Shown piece after piece: positions 15,693 through 24,053 of a DNA stretch of 42,403 nucleotides. The stretch is from Candidatus Peregrinibacteria bacterium (GTDB lineage: Bacteria > Patescibacteriota > Gracilibacteria > UBA1369 > UM-FILTER-53-11). The position numbers were made by a program, and so were the translations under genes. Below the pieces are notes generated by a model that saw nothing but the letters and a program-made list of their open reading frames with translations, did not search any database and had not been told where the DNA came from. The first letter of the stretch is position 1. Each line of letters begins with the position of its first letter. The DNA lies in contig JAHFJU010000005.1 of assembly GCA_023245725.1 (NCBI GenBank), positions 1 through 42,403 on the forward strand, in the 5' to 3' direction.

Positions 15693-16925
15693 ATGAAAAA
15701 ATTCATCTCTGTCATTACAGCTATTTTTGCTTCACTAAGTTTCTCTCTCACGGCGCTAGCGGCTCCAATTATTAACTCGGTTGGTGGCCAAATTTCAATT
15801 CCTCAAATTGATTATTCCGCAGCTATAGAAAGCGCAATTATGTCTAATTTAAGCTGTTCAATGAACGCGAGCATTAGGTTTGTCGATACCACTCACAACA
15901 CAGTTACCTACTCGATCGATTATACGAACAGCAATGACTACATCGTTAAAAAACCATACGGCATTCAGGCAGGAACTAATTTAGAACTTCTAATTAATGC
16001 AAAGGGTGAAGCGACTCTTGCGAAAGGAACAGCCAAAATGACATTACCAAGCGGAAAAACGGTCGGAACTTTTTCTGTTAATCCAAAGCTCGTTTCTACT
16101 GTTTCTTTTAATGGAAATATAAATGGCAAAAAATGTACATCTAGAGAGTTGAATGTATTGAAAACAAAGCCGTTTTCTATCTCTACATCGCTCACTCCTG
16201 ACCTTGGGAACATTCAGTTTAACGGAAATTCAGCAACAACAAACGTAGTACAAGTTCCGCAAGCAAGCGCAAATGCGAATTCAAACAGTGGAGTAGTGGC
16301 GGTTGATTCAAATGTAGTTTCTCCTGTTAATAACAATCAAACATGTAAGGTCATTGCAGAAGGAGCACTAAAAGGAACATCTGTTCTAATGGGTGCAGCT
16401 ATCGATTACGACGGATTCGATGCAAAATCGTTCTCATTTACACTTAGAGGATACAGCGAGAGCAAGCCAAACGACGTTCGCGAATACAATGGCAATCAAC
16501 AACTTTCTAACGGTCATAATTATTTACTAAATAGCGATCAAAGAGGATTTTTGTTCGAACTTCCTCTTTCAGATGTACCTGAAACATATGTAATTACCGC
16601 AACGCTTGGCGAAAAGACATGTGCTTTGGCATCGTTCGCAATTCCAAGCGCTACGGCACAGGTTCAAGCTCAAGACAGCGGCGCCGCAGGATCACCGGTA
16701 GTAAATAGCCAAGCTCAAGCAAACAGTACCGTAGAAGTATTCGGCAACAGCCCTCAAGATGCACAGACTGCGGCGCAACTTGCACTTGCCCAAAATGCAA
16801 CAAAATCTGGAGCGAAAGATTCAAACAGCTCGGCAATGTCTAACACATTATTAGTTTTAGGCGGAATTGCTCTAGCGGCAGCAGCTTTTGGACTTTACAA
16901 AAAATTTGGAGTAAAGAAGGCCTAA
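15693..16925 (+). CDS. Secreted surface protein with C-terminal membrane anchor
   Basis: The 410-residue protein starts with a typical signal peptide (MKKFISVITAIFASLSF, cleavage likely after ALA near residue 23). It ends with a hydrophobic helix (about 384-403, LLVLGGIALAAAAFGLY) followed by KKFGVKKA. Between these are two beta-rich regions (about 35-170 and 215-320) and a low-complexity Q/A/N/S linker (about 325-380), probably spanning the cell wall. Cysteine pairs (for example C133 with a downstream partner, and C217) could form disulfides. I recognise no named domain. The gene is isolated after the ribosomal terminator, with AT-rich -10-like sequence (TTATAT, 15682-15687) immediately upstream. 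Confidence 0.8.
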   Translation: MKKFISVITAIFASLSFSLTALAAPIINSVGGQISIPQIDYSAAIESAIMSNLSCSMNASIRFVDTTHNTVTYSIDYTNSNDYIVKKPYGIQAGTNLELLINAKGEATLAKGTAKMTLPSGKTVGTFSVNPKLVSTVSFNGNINGKKCTSRELNVLKTKPFSISTSLTPDLGNIQFNGNSATTNVVQVPQASANANSNSGVVAVDSNVVSPVNNNQTCKVIAEGALKGTSVLMGAAIDYDGFDAKSFSFTLRGYSESKPNDVREYNGNQQLSNGHNYLLNSDQRGFLFELPLSDVPETYVITATLGEKTCALASFAIPSATAQVQAQDSGAAGSPVVNSQAQANSTVEVFGNSPQDAQTAAQLALAQNATKSGAKDSNSSAMSNTLLVLGGIALAAAAFGLYKKFGVKKA

Positions 16926-16970
16926 TATAATTAGGTATTTCCCGACAAACAGTGCGATGTGAACAATGAA

Positions 16971-17639
16971 TTACTCAACGATAGAAAGCTCAACCTTTAA
17001 AATTTTTACCGGAGTTCTAGGCTTATCATTACTGTCACGCTCGACGTTAGCGATTGCATCAACGACGTCGAGCCCTTCGTATGCCTGCCCAAAAATCGTG
17101 TAACCACCATCTAAAAATGGGGCTCCAGTTTTGTTCTGAACAATATAGAACTGGCTTGAAGCGGTATTAGGATTTGCCTTATTTGCCATAGCAACAGCTC
17201 CGTGAACATGATGAAGCGCAGGATTTACTTCTCCTTTTAATGTCGTACCTGGCCCTTTATATGTCTCTCCACCGCGACCATTACCCAGTGGATCTCCTCC
17301 TTGAATCATAAAACCCGGAATTACTCGATGAAATGTGAGGTTGTTGTAAAATCCTTTTTTTGAAAGTTCTTCGAAATTCTTTACTGTTTCAGGTGCATAT
17401 TCAGGGAAAAACTTGATTTTTATAGTGCCTTTAGAAGTTGTAAGAGTAGCTATATGTTGGCCTTTTACCGGCAAAGCGATCTGTTCGTTGTTAGACATTG
17501 AAGTAGTGGTGTTAGAGGCTGAATTAGAATTAGATGTAGAGGAGTTAGAAGCCGTGTCAGTGGTACCGCAGGCGGATAGAACCAGTGAAAGAGCGACAAA
17601 AAGTGATACAATACCAACATTAGGAGTTCGATTTTTCAT
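16971..17639 (-). CDS. Cyclophilin-type peptidyl-prolyl isomerase, lipoprotein
   Basis: The protein has a lipoprotein signal with lipobox LSAC (C24), then a Ser/Asn/Thr-rich tether (about 28-50), then a compact cyclophilin domain (about 58-222). Conserved catalytic parts are FHRVIPGFMIQGGDP, GAVAMANKANPNTASSQFYIV and FLDGGYTIFGQ. It should help fold exported proteins at the outer face of the membrane. The promoter is TACAAT 6 nt before the start on the minus strand, divergent from murF (28 bp between starts). Length and domain boundaries are normal. Confidence 0.93.
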   Translation of the reverse strand: MKNRTPNVGIVSLFVALSLVLSACGTTDTASNSSTSNSNSASNTTTSMSNNEQIALPVKGQHIATLTTSKGTIKIKFFPEYAPETVKNFEELSKKGFYNNLTFHRVIPGFMIQGGDPLGNGRGGETYKGPGTTLKGEVNPALHHVHGAVAMANKANPNTASSQFYIVQNKTGAPFLDGGYTIFGQAYEGLDVVDAIANVERDSNDKPRTPVKILKVELSIVE

Positions 17640-17645
17640 GGACGC

Positions 17646-17651
17646 ATTGTA
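17646..17651 (-). promoter_or_regulatory. -10 box of the cyclophilin gene (leaderless spacing)
   Basis: TACAAT on the minus strand ends 6 nt before the ATG at 17639. A -35 is not obvious. Confidence 0.5.
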
Positions 17652-17667
17652 TCAGTAGTTTCTCATT

Positions 17668-18924
17668 ATGAAAAAAATAATTCTGGCGGTACTAAAAACT
17701 TTCGCACTATACAAAATAAGACGAGTTAAACCCGTAATAATCGGCATAACCGGCTCGTACGGAAAAACAACGATGAAAGAGGTAATTGCTGGCGTTTTGG
17801 CAAAAAAATATCGGGTACTCAAAAGCGAAAAAAGTTTAAATACAGACATTGGTATGTGTCTCGCCATACTAGAACAGAAATCGGGTTTTAGCTCTCCTAT
17901 AGCGTGGGGAGCCATTTTATTTAGAGGATTTTTTAATGCATTCTTTTCGTCGAAAGCTGATTTTTTCGTCTTGGAATATGGTGTCGATAAAAAAGGTGAC
18001 ATGAACTCGCTCATTAAAATCGCGCGACCAAATGTTGCTATTATTACCGCAATTGCTCCGGCTCACCAAGCAGTGGGGCAGTTTAAAAATATCGATGAAA
18101 TTGCGCAAGAAAAAGCCACTTTGGCATATGCGGTAAATGAAAAAGGCTTGGTTATATTAAATCGTGGCAATGAAAATATTAGGAAAATTGCAGAAAAAGT
18201 GAAGGCGAAAATTGCATGGTACAACGATGAAAAAGGATTACATGCCAGCGCAAAACAGGCCGCGCATGGAATTACCGTTTCGCTTACTGCAAATAAAAAA
18301 ACACATTCATTTTTCATGCCAGTAATTGGCACTTTTCACAGTGACTGCGTACAAGTTGCCGCTATCATTGGGCATAATTTTGGCATTGGCCCAACGGCTG
18401 TAAGTGACTCGCTAAAGAATTTCACACCTCCAGTTGGCCGCATGTCGCTGATTGAGGCTAAAAATGGAGCGACCATAATTGACAGCTCTTACAACGCTTC
18501 ACCTGAAACTGTTATTAATGCGCTCGAAATTTTAAAGGAATTTTCAGCAATTCGGCGCATTGCCATACTTGGAAGCATGAATGAACTAGGCGAAATTAGT
18601 GAAAAAGCACACAGAGAAGTCGGCAGAAAGTGCGGCAGCTGGTTGTCGGCACTAATTACCGTTGGAGAAAGCGGAAAAATCATAGCCGATGAGTGCTTGA
18701 AGATGACCGAGAAACCAAGTACTATTGCCTCCTTTGAGAGCGCAAAAGCCGCAAGCGAGTACATAAACACAGTATACAAACTGCAAAGAGGAGACGTTAT
18801 ACTGGTGAAAGGATCTCAAAACAAGGTACGCCTTGAAAGGACAGTAAAGGCACTTATGGCTCACCCAGAGAAGGCAAACAAACTTCTTTGCAGACAAGAG
18901 CCCGAGTGGCTATCTAAAGAGTAA
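17668..18924 (+). CDS. murF: UDP-N-acetylmuramoyl-tripeptide-D-Ala-D-Ala ligase (MurF-like)
   Basis: MurF adds D-Ala-D-Ala to the peptidoglycan precursor. The 418-residue protein has the Mur-ligase P-loop ITGSYGKTT (about 28-36), the central domain with EYGVDKKGDM, IITAIAPAHQ and an N-x-G-N (LNRGNENI) segment, and the C-terminal domain with DSSYNASPET, characteristic of MurF rather than MurC, D or E. The first Mur domain (UDP-binding) is reduced: the P-loop lies only about 30 residues from the start, as in short MurF-like ligases of CPR bacteria. It is followed by holB after 7 bp and then a TPR gene after 9 bp. Confidence 0.85.
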   Translation: MKKIILAVLKTFALYKIRRVKPVIIGITGSYGKTTMKEVIAGVLAKKYRVLKSEKSLNTDIGMCLAILEQKSGFSSPIAWGAILFRGFFNAFFSSKADFFVLEYGVDKKGDMNSLIKIARPNVAIITAIAPAHQAVGQFKNIDEIAQEKATLAYAVNEKGLVILNRGNENIRKIAEKVKAKIAWYNDEKGLHASAKQAAHGITVSLTANKKTHSFFMPVIGTFHSDCVQVAAIIGHNFGIGPTAVSDSLKNFTPPVGRMSLIEAKNGATIIDSSYNASPETVINALEILKEFSAIRRIAILGSMNELGEISEKAHREVGRKCGSWLSALITVGESGKIIADECLKMTEKPSTIASFESAKAASEYINTVYKLQRGDVILVKGSQNKVRLERTVKALMAHPEKANKLLCRQEPEWLSKE

Positions 18925-18931
18925 TAATCAT

Positions 18932-19879
18932 ATGATCTATTCGTGGTCTACCATCGGGCATAATAAGCAATTGAACCAACTCGAACATGACATTCATGGC
19001 GAAAGACTTTCTCATGCCTATTTATTTGTTGGCCCAGCAGGAATTGGAAAAATGCACATTGCAAAAACTCTTGCTGGAATAATTCAGTGCCCGAATAATT
19101 ATTGCCGAACGTGCCCGATCTGCAAACAGATAGAAAAAAACATTCATCAAGATACAATTCAACTTGTCGACAAGGGCGAATCTATAAAAATTGAAGAGGT
19201 GAAAGGACTTGTAGAACGCGTAAACTTAAGCACTCAGAGCAATCGTAAAGTCGTCATTATCGACGGGCTTGAGCGACTTACTCCAGAGGCGGCGAATGCA
19301 CTTCTTAAAACACTCGAAGAGCCTCCATCACACACCATCATCATTGCTACTATTCACGATTTACATGCAACGCTAGCTACAATTGTTTCACGCATGAGGG
19401 CTGTTTATTTTAAAAAACCAACGCACGCAGAAATTCGCGCGGCCTTGGCACAACTTTACCCTCAGGCAAATACCGAAACTATTGAAAGCGCAGTAGCATT
19501 ATCGTTTGGCGCAAGCGGCCGCGCGCGCGCATTGGTAGAAGATCCAGAGCGTCTTTCTGAATTAAGAAAAGAATTCGACCATATTGCCTATTTATATGAG
19601 CAAGAAGGCCTAGCCGAAAGAATAGTTCACATGGGCGAACTTACAAAAGCCGAAGCCGAAGAAAAAGATGAAAAAAAAGCTCCAGTCATAGTTTCGAAAT
19701 TCCTCGATACTCTTCAGCTGTTTTTACATCAAAAACTACACCAATTTATCGGGGACGAAGCGCAGCAATTACGCATTATTTCACATATTGAGAAAGCCCA
19801 CGATGCCCGACAACTTTATGAAAAAAACATCAATACGCGCCTTATACTCGAGCATCTCAACGTTAATCTGCTAAAATAG
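18932..19879 (+). CDS. holB: DNA polymerase III delta-prime subunit (HolB/DnaX-like AAA+)
   Basis: This is a clamp-loader ATPase fold of 315 residues. It has a Walker A-like GPAGIGK (residues 33-39) followed by Met instead of Thr/Ser, the four-cysteine zinc module CPNNYCRTCPIC (about 53-64), a Walker B-like VVIIDGLERLTPEAANALLKTLEEPP, and sensor-1 region TIVSRMRAVYF, where the usual SRC arginine-finger motif reads SRM. Degenerate Walker A and a changed SRC fit a delta-prime subunit better than DnaX. It is sandwiched between murF and the TPR gene in an apparent three-gene run. Confidence 0.87.
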   Translation: MIYSWSTIGHNKQLNQLEHDIHGERLSHAYLFVGPAGIGKMHIAKTLAGIIQCPNNYCRTCPICKQIEKNIHQDTIQLVDKGESIKIEEVKGLVERVNLSTQSNRKVVIIDGLERLTPEAANALLKTLEEPPSHTIIIATIHDLHATLATIVSRMRAVYFKKPTHAEIRAALAQLYPQANTETIESAVALSFGASGRARALVEDPERLSELRKEFDHIAYLYEQEGLAERIVHMGELTKAEAEEKDEKKAPVIVSKFLDTLQLFLHQKLHQFIGDEAQQLRIISHIEKAHDARQLYEKNINTRLILEHLNVNLLK

Positions 19880-19888
19880 CCCCACTTT

Positions 19889-20668
19889 ATGTTTGAACTC
19901 CTCATTGCAGCATCGGCTCTGTCTCTCATTATCATGATATTTCGCAGACAAGCACGCATAATAGAACAAAAACGCCCGGTAGATTGGGGAATGGCAGGCC
20001 ACGTTCCCGAAACTGTAGCAAAACAAGAAGAAGCAAACGAAGAGTCCGCTCAACGCACAACCGATGAAAATAAAACCGAACAAAACGAACCTCTCGATTT
20101 TCAGTCTATAAATAAATATTTACGTGAAGCGGAAACGTATTTTGCCAGAAGCGAGTTTGAAGATGCCGAAAAATCATTCATCAAAGTACTGTCGTATCAA
20201 GACGATCACCCAGAAGCCCTAAATAAACTTTCGATTATTTACATTCAAGGCGACGATTTGAGAAAGGCCGAGTTGATGATGACAAAGCTAATGAATACGA
20301 ATACTAAAGATCCTACTCATTTTTGTAATTATGGCCGATGTCTCTACAGCCTTGGGCGTAAAGAAGATGCAATTACTGCATACTTGAAAGCTATTGAACT
20401 TGACCCGAGCAAGCCAAGCAGACATGTTAATGTGGCGAATATTTATTATGAGTTACAGGATTTAAATAAGTCGCTCGAAAACTACCTGCGCGCCCTTGAA
20501 CTTGACCCGTACAACGGGGAATATCTTTCGATTATTGCTGATCTTGCTGAGCAAACTGGCGACACCGAAGTGCAATATAAAACGCTAAAAAAGATGCTCG
20601 ATATTGACCCGTATAACTACGAAGCAAAACGAAAATTCGACAAAGTGGCGCAACAACTTGGCAGATAA
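19889..20668 (+). CDS. Membrane-anchored TPR-repeat protein
   Basis: The 259-residue protein has one N-terminal membrane helix (about 2-18), a charged, poorly structured linker (about 19-70), then about five tetratricopeptide repeats (72-255). Examples are AETYFARSEFEDAEKSFIKVL, YGRCLYSLGRKEDAITAYLKAI and NVANIYYELQDLNKSLENYL. TPRs mediate protein-protein contacts, so this is a scaffold for a partner I cannot name. It lies 9 bp after holB and is convergent with the VanW gene (22 bp). Confidence 0.88.
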   Translation: MFELLIAASALSLIIMIFRRQARIIEQKRPVDWGMAGHVPETVAKQEEANEESAQRTTDENKTEQNEPLDFQSINKYLREAETYFARSEFEDAEKSFIKVLSYQDDHPEALNKLSIIYIQGDDLRKAELMMTKLMNTNTKDPTHFCNYGRCLYSLGRKEDAITAYLKAIELDPSKPSRHVNVANIYYELQDLNKSLENYLRALELDPYNGEYLSIIADLAEQTGDTEVQYKTLKKMLDIDPYNYEAKRKFDKVAQQLGR

Positions 20669-20690
20669 ATAATTACGTTCAAACGAATTA

Positions 20691-22523
20691 TCACTCAAAC
20701 GGATTCACATCTGCCGGACCTGCAACAGGGGGAGCGACCGGACCACCCACAAGAAACTTATTTGGCACAGCTTTATAGTGGCTCTTTATTGCTTCTTTAG
20801 TCTCAACACCATCTTTAACAATTGTGCGATACCAGAGGGCATCAAAACCTCCATGAGCCTTTTCAACCTGCTTTCGTTGCCCTGGTTTTAGCTTTGCATC
20901 GGGAACCTCGAGAGGCGCCGACGGGGCCGACTGTTTATTAGAAATATATGGACCATCTAAGTTCACTGTACGCGTGTCTTTAGTGCCGTATAGCTTGAAA
21001 TGCGCCGACGTGCCCTCAGTATATGCCTGAATAATTAGCGGCCCAGGAGTATCGTTTTTAAACTTCATATCGACGTTTGGCGGATACACGGTTGCATCGA
21101 GCCCATGGCCTCCAACTTGAGCATAATACTGAACTGCGTATGAGTGTGGACTGCGCTTAAGAATAGGCAATCCTGCATAAAGAGCGGCACGATACAAAGT
21201 AGTTGAGACCTGACATAAACCTCCTCCAAATTCAGGAATCGTTCCTTCAGGTTTAATTACCAACTCCTTTAAAAAACCATGTTCGCCATCGACTGGCCCA
21301 ATGTTTTCATCGAATGAAAACTCTTCACCCTGTGCAATCATAATACCGTTATATTTTGCAACTCCAGTGGCAATATTATGCTGGCGATTTTCAGGAGAAC
21401 CATTGTAAGTTGTATAACCATCGACAACTAATTCAGTAATACCAAGCGCCTGCAGTTCAGGAGCAATATCGAGTTTTGAAGCCACAGTTCTCATAGGAAT
21501 TTCGACAGGATTTTCACTCGCCATATTCATTAGTTTCGCAATAGAAATGTGCAAGCTGTCGCGATCAACTACAGAACCATCAACACCTTTCCCTTCAACT
21601 TTTATTTGATCATTTTCTTTATAAATTTTTACATCTTCCGGCTGATGATCAAGTGAAGTTGCCAATTTTTCATCGACGAATTTATTAAAACTTACAGGAT
21701 CCCAATACATCAGATACGGCAACCCCTGCAGCGGAACCGCGGCAGTTGAAATGCTAAATGGCGCGGTATCTTGACGGTCGAAACGAATCCACTCGGGATG
21801 ATCTCTAAAATTAATTTCCCATTTCTGTTTCTCAAAAGTTAGCGTAATTATTTTTGGAAACGACTCCTTCAAAAGCGGTAAATATGGCTCTAAATCGGCT
21901 GTTTGAATACTAGGCATGTTCTCTGAAAATTTCACCGTGAGAGCTGGAGTCTCAAAAAATCTGATATTATTTTCAAGTTGAAGCGCAAGTGTTTCTACAT
22001 CGGGAGTGAGCCCTATTTCGGCAGGAGTAACAGCCAATCCTCCAGTAACTTTTTTCAAATATGCATTCTTCGCCTGTGGAACCGCAGAAAATTTCTTGTA
22101 AATAAGTTGCTCAAGTTGCGTTCGCGAAATCGCCGGATCAACAAAATATCTATGACCTGCAAATCCTTTTATAATCAATGACAACTGCGAAATTTTTGCA
22201 GAAGTTGGCAGTGAATTTATTAGAGCATTGTCATCGAATAATGTACCAAAATCAGCGAGGCTAAATGTTTGAACTTCTCCCATTGTCTTTTTCGTTACCG
22301 CATTTTGAGCAGAAAGAGTAATAGGAGCCGAGAGCAATTGAGCCAAGCGTTCTTTTAATTTTGTTCGCGCATTAATTTTAGACATTCCACCCAAATTAAT
22401 ATCACCGACAAAAGAGCGGGGGAGTATTAAATCGTTTCGGCGGTAAACATCGAGAGTTAAAATTCCCGTGAATACGGCTAGAACGAGCGCTGTTGAAATG
22501 ATAATGCGTAGAACGCTATCCAT
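20691..22523 (-). CDS. VanW family protein with peptidoglycan-binding-like domains
   Basis: The 610-residue protein has an N-terminal membrane helix (about 7-25), then two copies of the YoaR-like (PG_binding_4-type) domain across about 30-340 (ARTKLKERLAQLL and an equivalent region near 280-310). A VanW domain follows at about 365-510, with STTLYRAALYAGLPILKRSPHS, GGGLCQVS and GLDATVYPP. The C-terminal ~50 residues resemble a G5-type or short beta extension with a proline-rich end. The family is linked to the cell wall; its chemistry is not settled. TATTAT lies 7 nt before the start. Confidence 0.9.
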   Translation of the reverse strand: MDSVLRIIISTALVLAVFTGILTLDVYRRNDLILPRSFVGDINLGGMSKINARTKLKERLAQLLSAPITLSAQNAVTKKTMGEVQTFSLADFGTLFDDNALINSLPTSAKISQLSLIIKGFAGHRYFVDPAISRTQLEQLIYKKFSAVPQAKNAYLKKVTGGLAVTPAEIGLTPDVETLALQLENNIRFFETPALTVKFSENMPSIQTADLEPYLPLLKESFPKIITLTFEKQKWEINFRDHPEWIRFDRQDTAPFSISTAAVPLQGLPYLMYWDPVSFNKFVDEKLATSLDHQPEDVKIYKENDQIKVEGKGVDGSVVDRDSLHISIAKLMNMASENPVEIPMRTVASKLDIAPELQALGITELVVDGYTTYNGSPENRQHNIATGVAKYNGIMIAQGEEFSFDENIGPVDGEHGFLKELVIKPEGTIPEFGGGLCQVSTTLYRAALYAGLPILKRSPHSYAVQYYAQVGGHGLDATVYPPNVDMKFKNDTPGPLIIQAYTEGTSAHFKLYGTKDTRTVNLDGPYISNKQSAPSAPLEVPDAKLKPGQRKQVEKAHGGFDALWYRTIVKDGVETKEAIKSHYKAVPNKFLVGGPVAPPVAGPADVNPFE

Positions 22524-22530
22524 GGGTCGT

Positions 22531-22536
22531 ATAATA
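22531..22536 (-). promoter_or_regulatory. -10 box of the VanW gene (leaderless spacing)
   Basis: TATTAT on the minus strand ends 7 nt before the ATG at 22523. Confidence 0.5.
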
Positions 22537-22686
22537 AATGAGCCAGCTAAAAAATACCAACCTGCTTTTCACAAATGACACCAAATTCATAGCATGTTTA
22601 TGAAAGCTCACGCCTAAAAATAGAATTAACGAAAAAATATTACTTCAAAAACTGCCAAGAACATTTAGAGTAATTGCCTTTGAGCA

Positions 22687-22974
22687 TTAGATTTTTTTCA
22701 CGATTTTCTTCATCCATCTGAATAGTCCTTTTCTGCTCCTTTCCATTGAATTCTTTGCAGACGCGATAGTTTCATGATGTTCATCGAGAAATTCCTCACT
22801 AGCCTCTTTGCCTTTATTAATAAGTTCTTCACCTTTGTCAGTAATCATTTTTCTTGTTTCGCTACCTTTGCGAGGTGCAAGAGTAAGACCCAATACAGAG
22901 CCAATAGCCCCACCGATAATGACTCCAGTTACAAGATTTTCGAACTTCTTTGTGATTTTTTTATTCTCAGCCAT
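22687..22974 (-). CDS. YtxH-like small protein
   Basis: The 95-residue protein has one glycine-rich hydrophobic segment (about 15-32, GVIIGGAIGSVLGLTLAPRKG) followed by a charged amphipathic helix rich in K and E and a basic C-terminus. That is the YtxH/general-stress pattern: hydrophobic hairpin, APRKG, then SETRKMITDKGEEL. Such proteins are usually stress-related with unknown mechanism. It stands alone in a 160-bp-flanked stretch between VanW and the flavoprotein. Confidence 0.8.
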   Translation of the reverse strand: MAENKKITKKFENLVTGVIIGGAIGSVLGLTLAPRKGSETRKMITDKGEELINKGKEASEEFLDEHHETIASAKNSMERSRKGLFRWMKKIVKKI

Positions 22975-23039
22975 AAGAAAAATTTGTTAAGACAGGGCTC
23001 AGTTTAGTACGAATACAAATTGTGTGCAATAGGAGGGAA

Positions 23040-23969
23040 TTATGCGTAATCTACGTAAGCAGTAACACCTTTTACATATTTGATAACGCTCATAGCGGCG
23101 TTGCACCCCTCACCCGAACTTTTACATGCCTGCGCGTTACCGCCTGTACAATCACCAGCGGCAAATAATCCCTTCAAATTAGTGGAACCAGTTCGCGAAT
23201 CAGCGACAATAAATGCATTTTGAGGCCCAGTTCGCTCAACACCCAATTTAAGGGCAAAATCGCCAGCACCAGCCACGCCAAGAGCAAGAAACACTCCATC
23301 GAAAGCACGCTCTGAACCATCTGCAAATTTAATTTTTTCTAACTTATTCTCGCCTATAAACTCAGAAATTTTAAGAGATTTTTCAAGGATTACGCCGCGT
23401 TCCTGCAATCCAGCCATCATTCGATTATTCATTGTAAACTCTTTTCCATGGCTCAAAATAGTTACTTGTTTAGAGAAAGAGAGGAGTTGCAACGCTTCTT
23501 CACCTGCAAAATCTGTGGAACCTACTATCGCAAGATTTTTTTGCTTAAAAAAGAACCCATCGCAGGTAACGCAAAACGAAACTCCTTTACCAGTTAAATC
23601 TTTTTCACGTCGAATTCCAGATGGCTTAAATCCTAATCCTGTACAAATTATTACAGTTTTCGAAGGATATTCACCTAACTCGCTGTCTGTAATAACAAAC
23701 CCTTCACCAGTGTCATTTGCCCGAATATCGACGACTAACTTTTCAAGATGATCTGCACCGAAACTCTTGGCTTGTTCAAGCCCCTGAATCATAAGTTGAG
23801 GGCCAGAAATTCCTTCGGTAAATCCAAAATAATTTTCGATTAAATGAGCTTTATATGCGTTTGATGCTTTTATGTCACCAATTACCAAGGTTTTTAGCTG
23901 TGCACGGGCGCAATAAAGTGCTGCCGTTAGGCCTGCGGGGCCAGTGCCGATAATAATTGTGTCGTACAT
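23040..23969 (-). CDS. Thioredoxin-reductase-like flavoprotein, atypical NADPH site
   Basis: The 309-residue protein has an N-terminal FAD site (IIIGTGPAGLTAALYCARA), a redox-active CVTC (C133-C136) in the usual CATC position, and the C-terminal FAD motif GLFAAGDCTGG. The second Rossmann motif reads GSTDFAGEEA (150-159) instead of GGGNSAxEEA, and the HRR motif that contacts the NADPH 2'-phosphate is absent (TILSHGKEFT). I therefore infer a TrxR-family disulfide reductase whose electron donor may not be NADPH. The start is the ATG at 23969; upstream in-frame codons encode a hydrophobic tail unlike the family. No thioredoxin is adjacent. Confidence 0.87.
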   Translation of the reverse strand: MYDTIIIGTGPAGLTAALYCARAQLKTLVIGDIKASNAYKAHLIENYFGFTEGISGPQLMIQGLEQAKSFGADHLEKLVVDIRANDTGEGFVITDSELGEYPSKTVIICTGLGFKPSGIRREKDLTGKGVSFCVTCDGFFFKQKNLAIVGSTDFAGEEALQLLSFSKQVTILSHGKEFTMNNRMMAGLQERGVILEKSLKISEFIGENKLEKIKFADGSERAFDGVFLALGVAGAGDFALKLGVERTGPQNAFIVADSRTGSTNLKGLFAAGDCTGGNAQACKSSGEGCNAAMSVIKYVKGVTAYVDYA

Positions 23970-24053
23970 GCCAAGGAACAATAATAAAATAGGAGTCAAT
24001 AATCAAACCAGAATAGTCATACCGACAGACAGCTAGCCATACTTAACTTACCC

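Noticed and set aside
20668..20692. Bidirectional terminator between the TPR and VanW genes
   Set aside because: The AT-rich imperfect hairpin with a bulge lacks a T-tract on either side.
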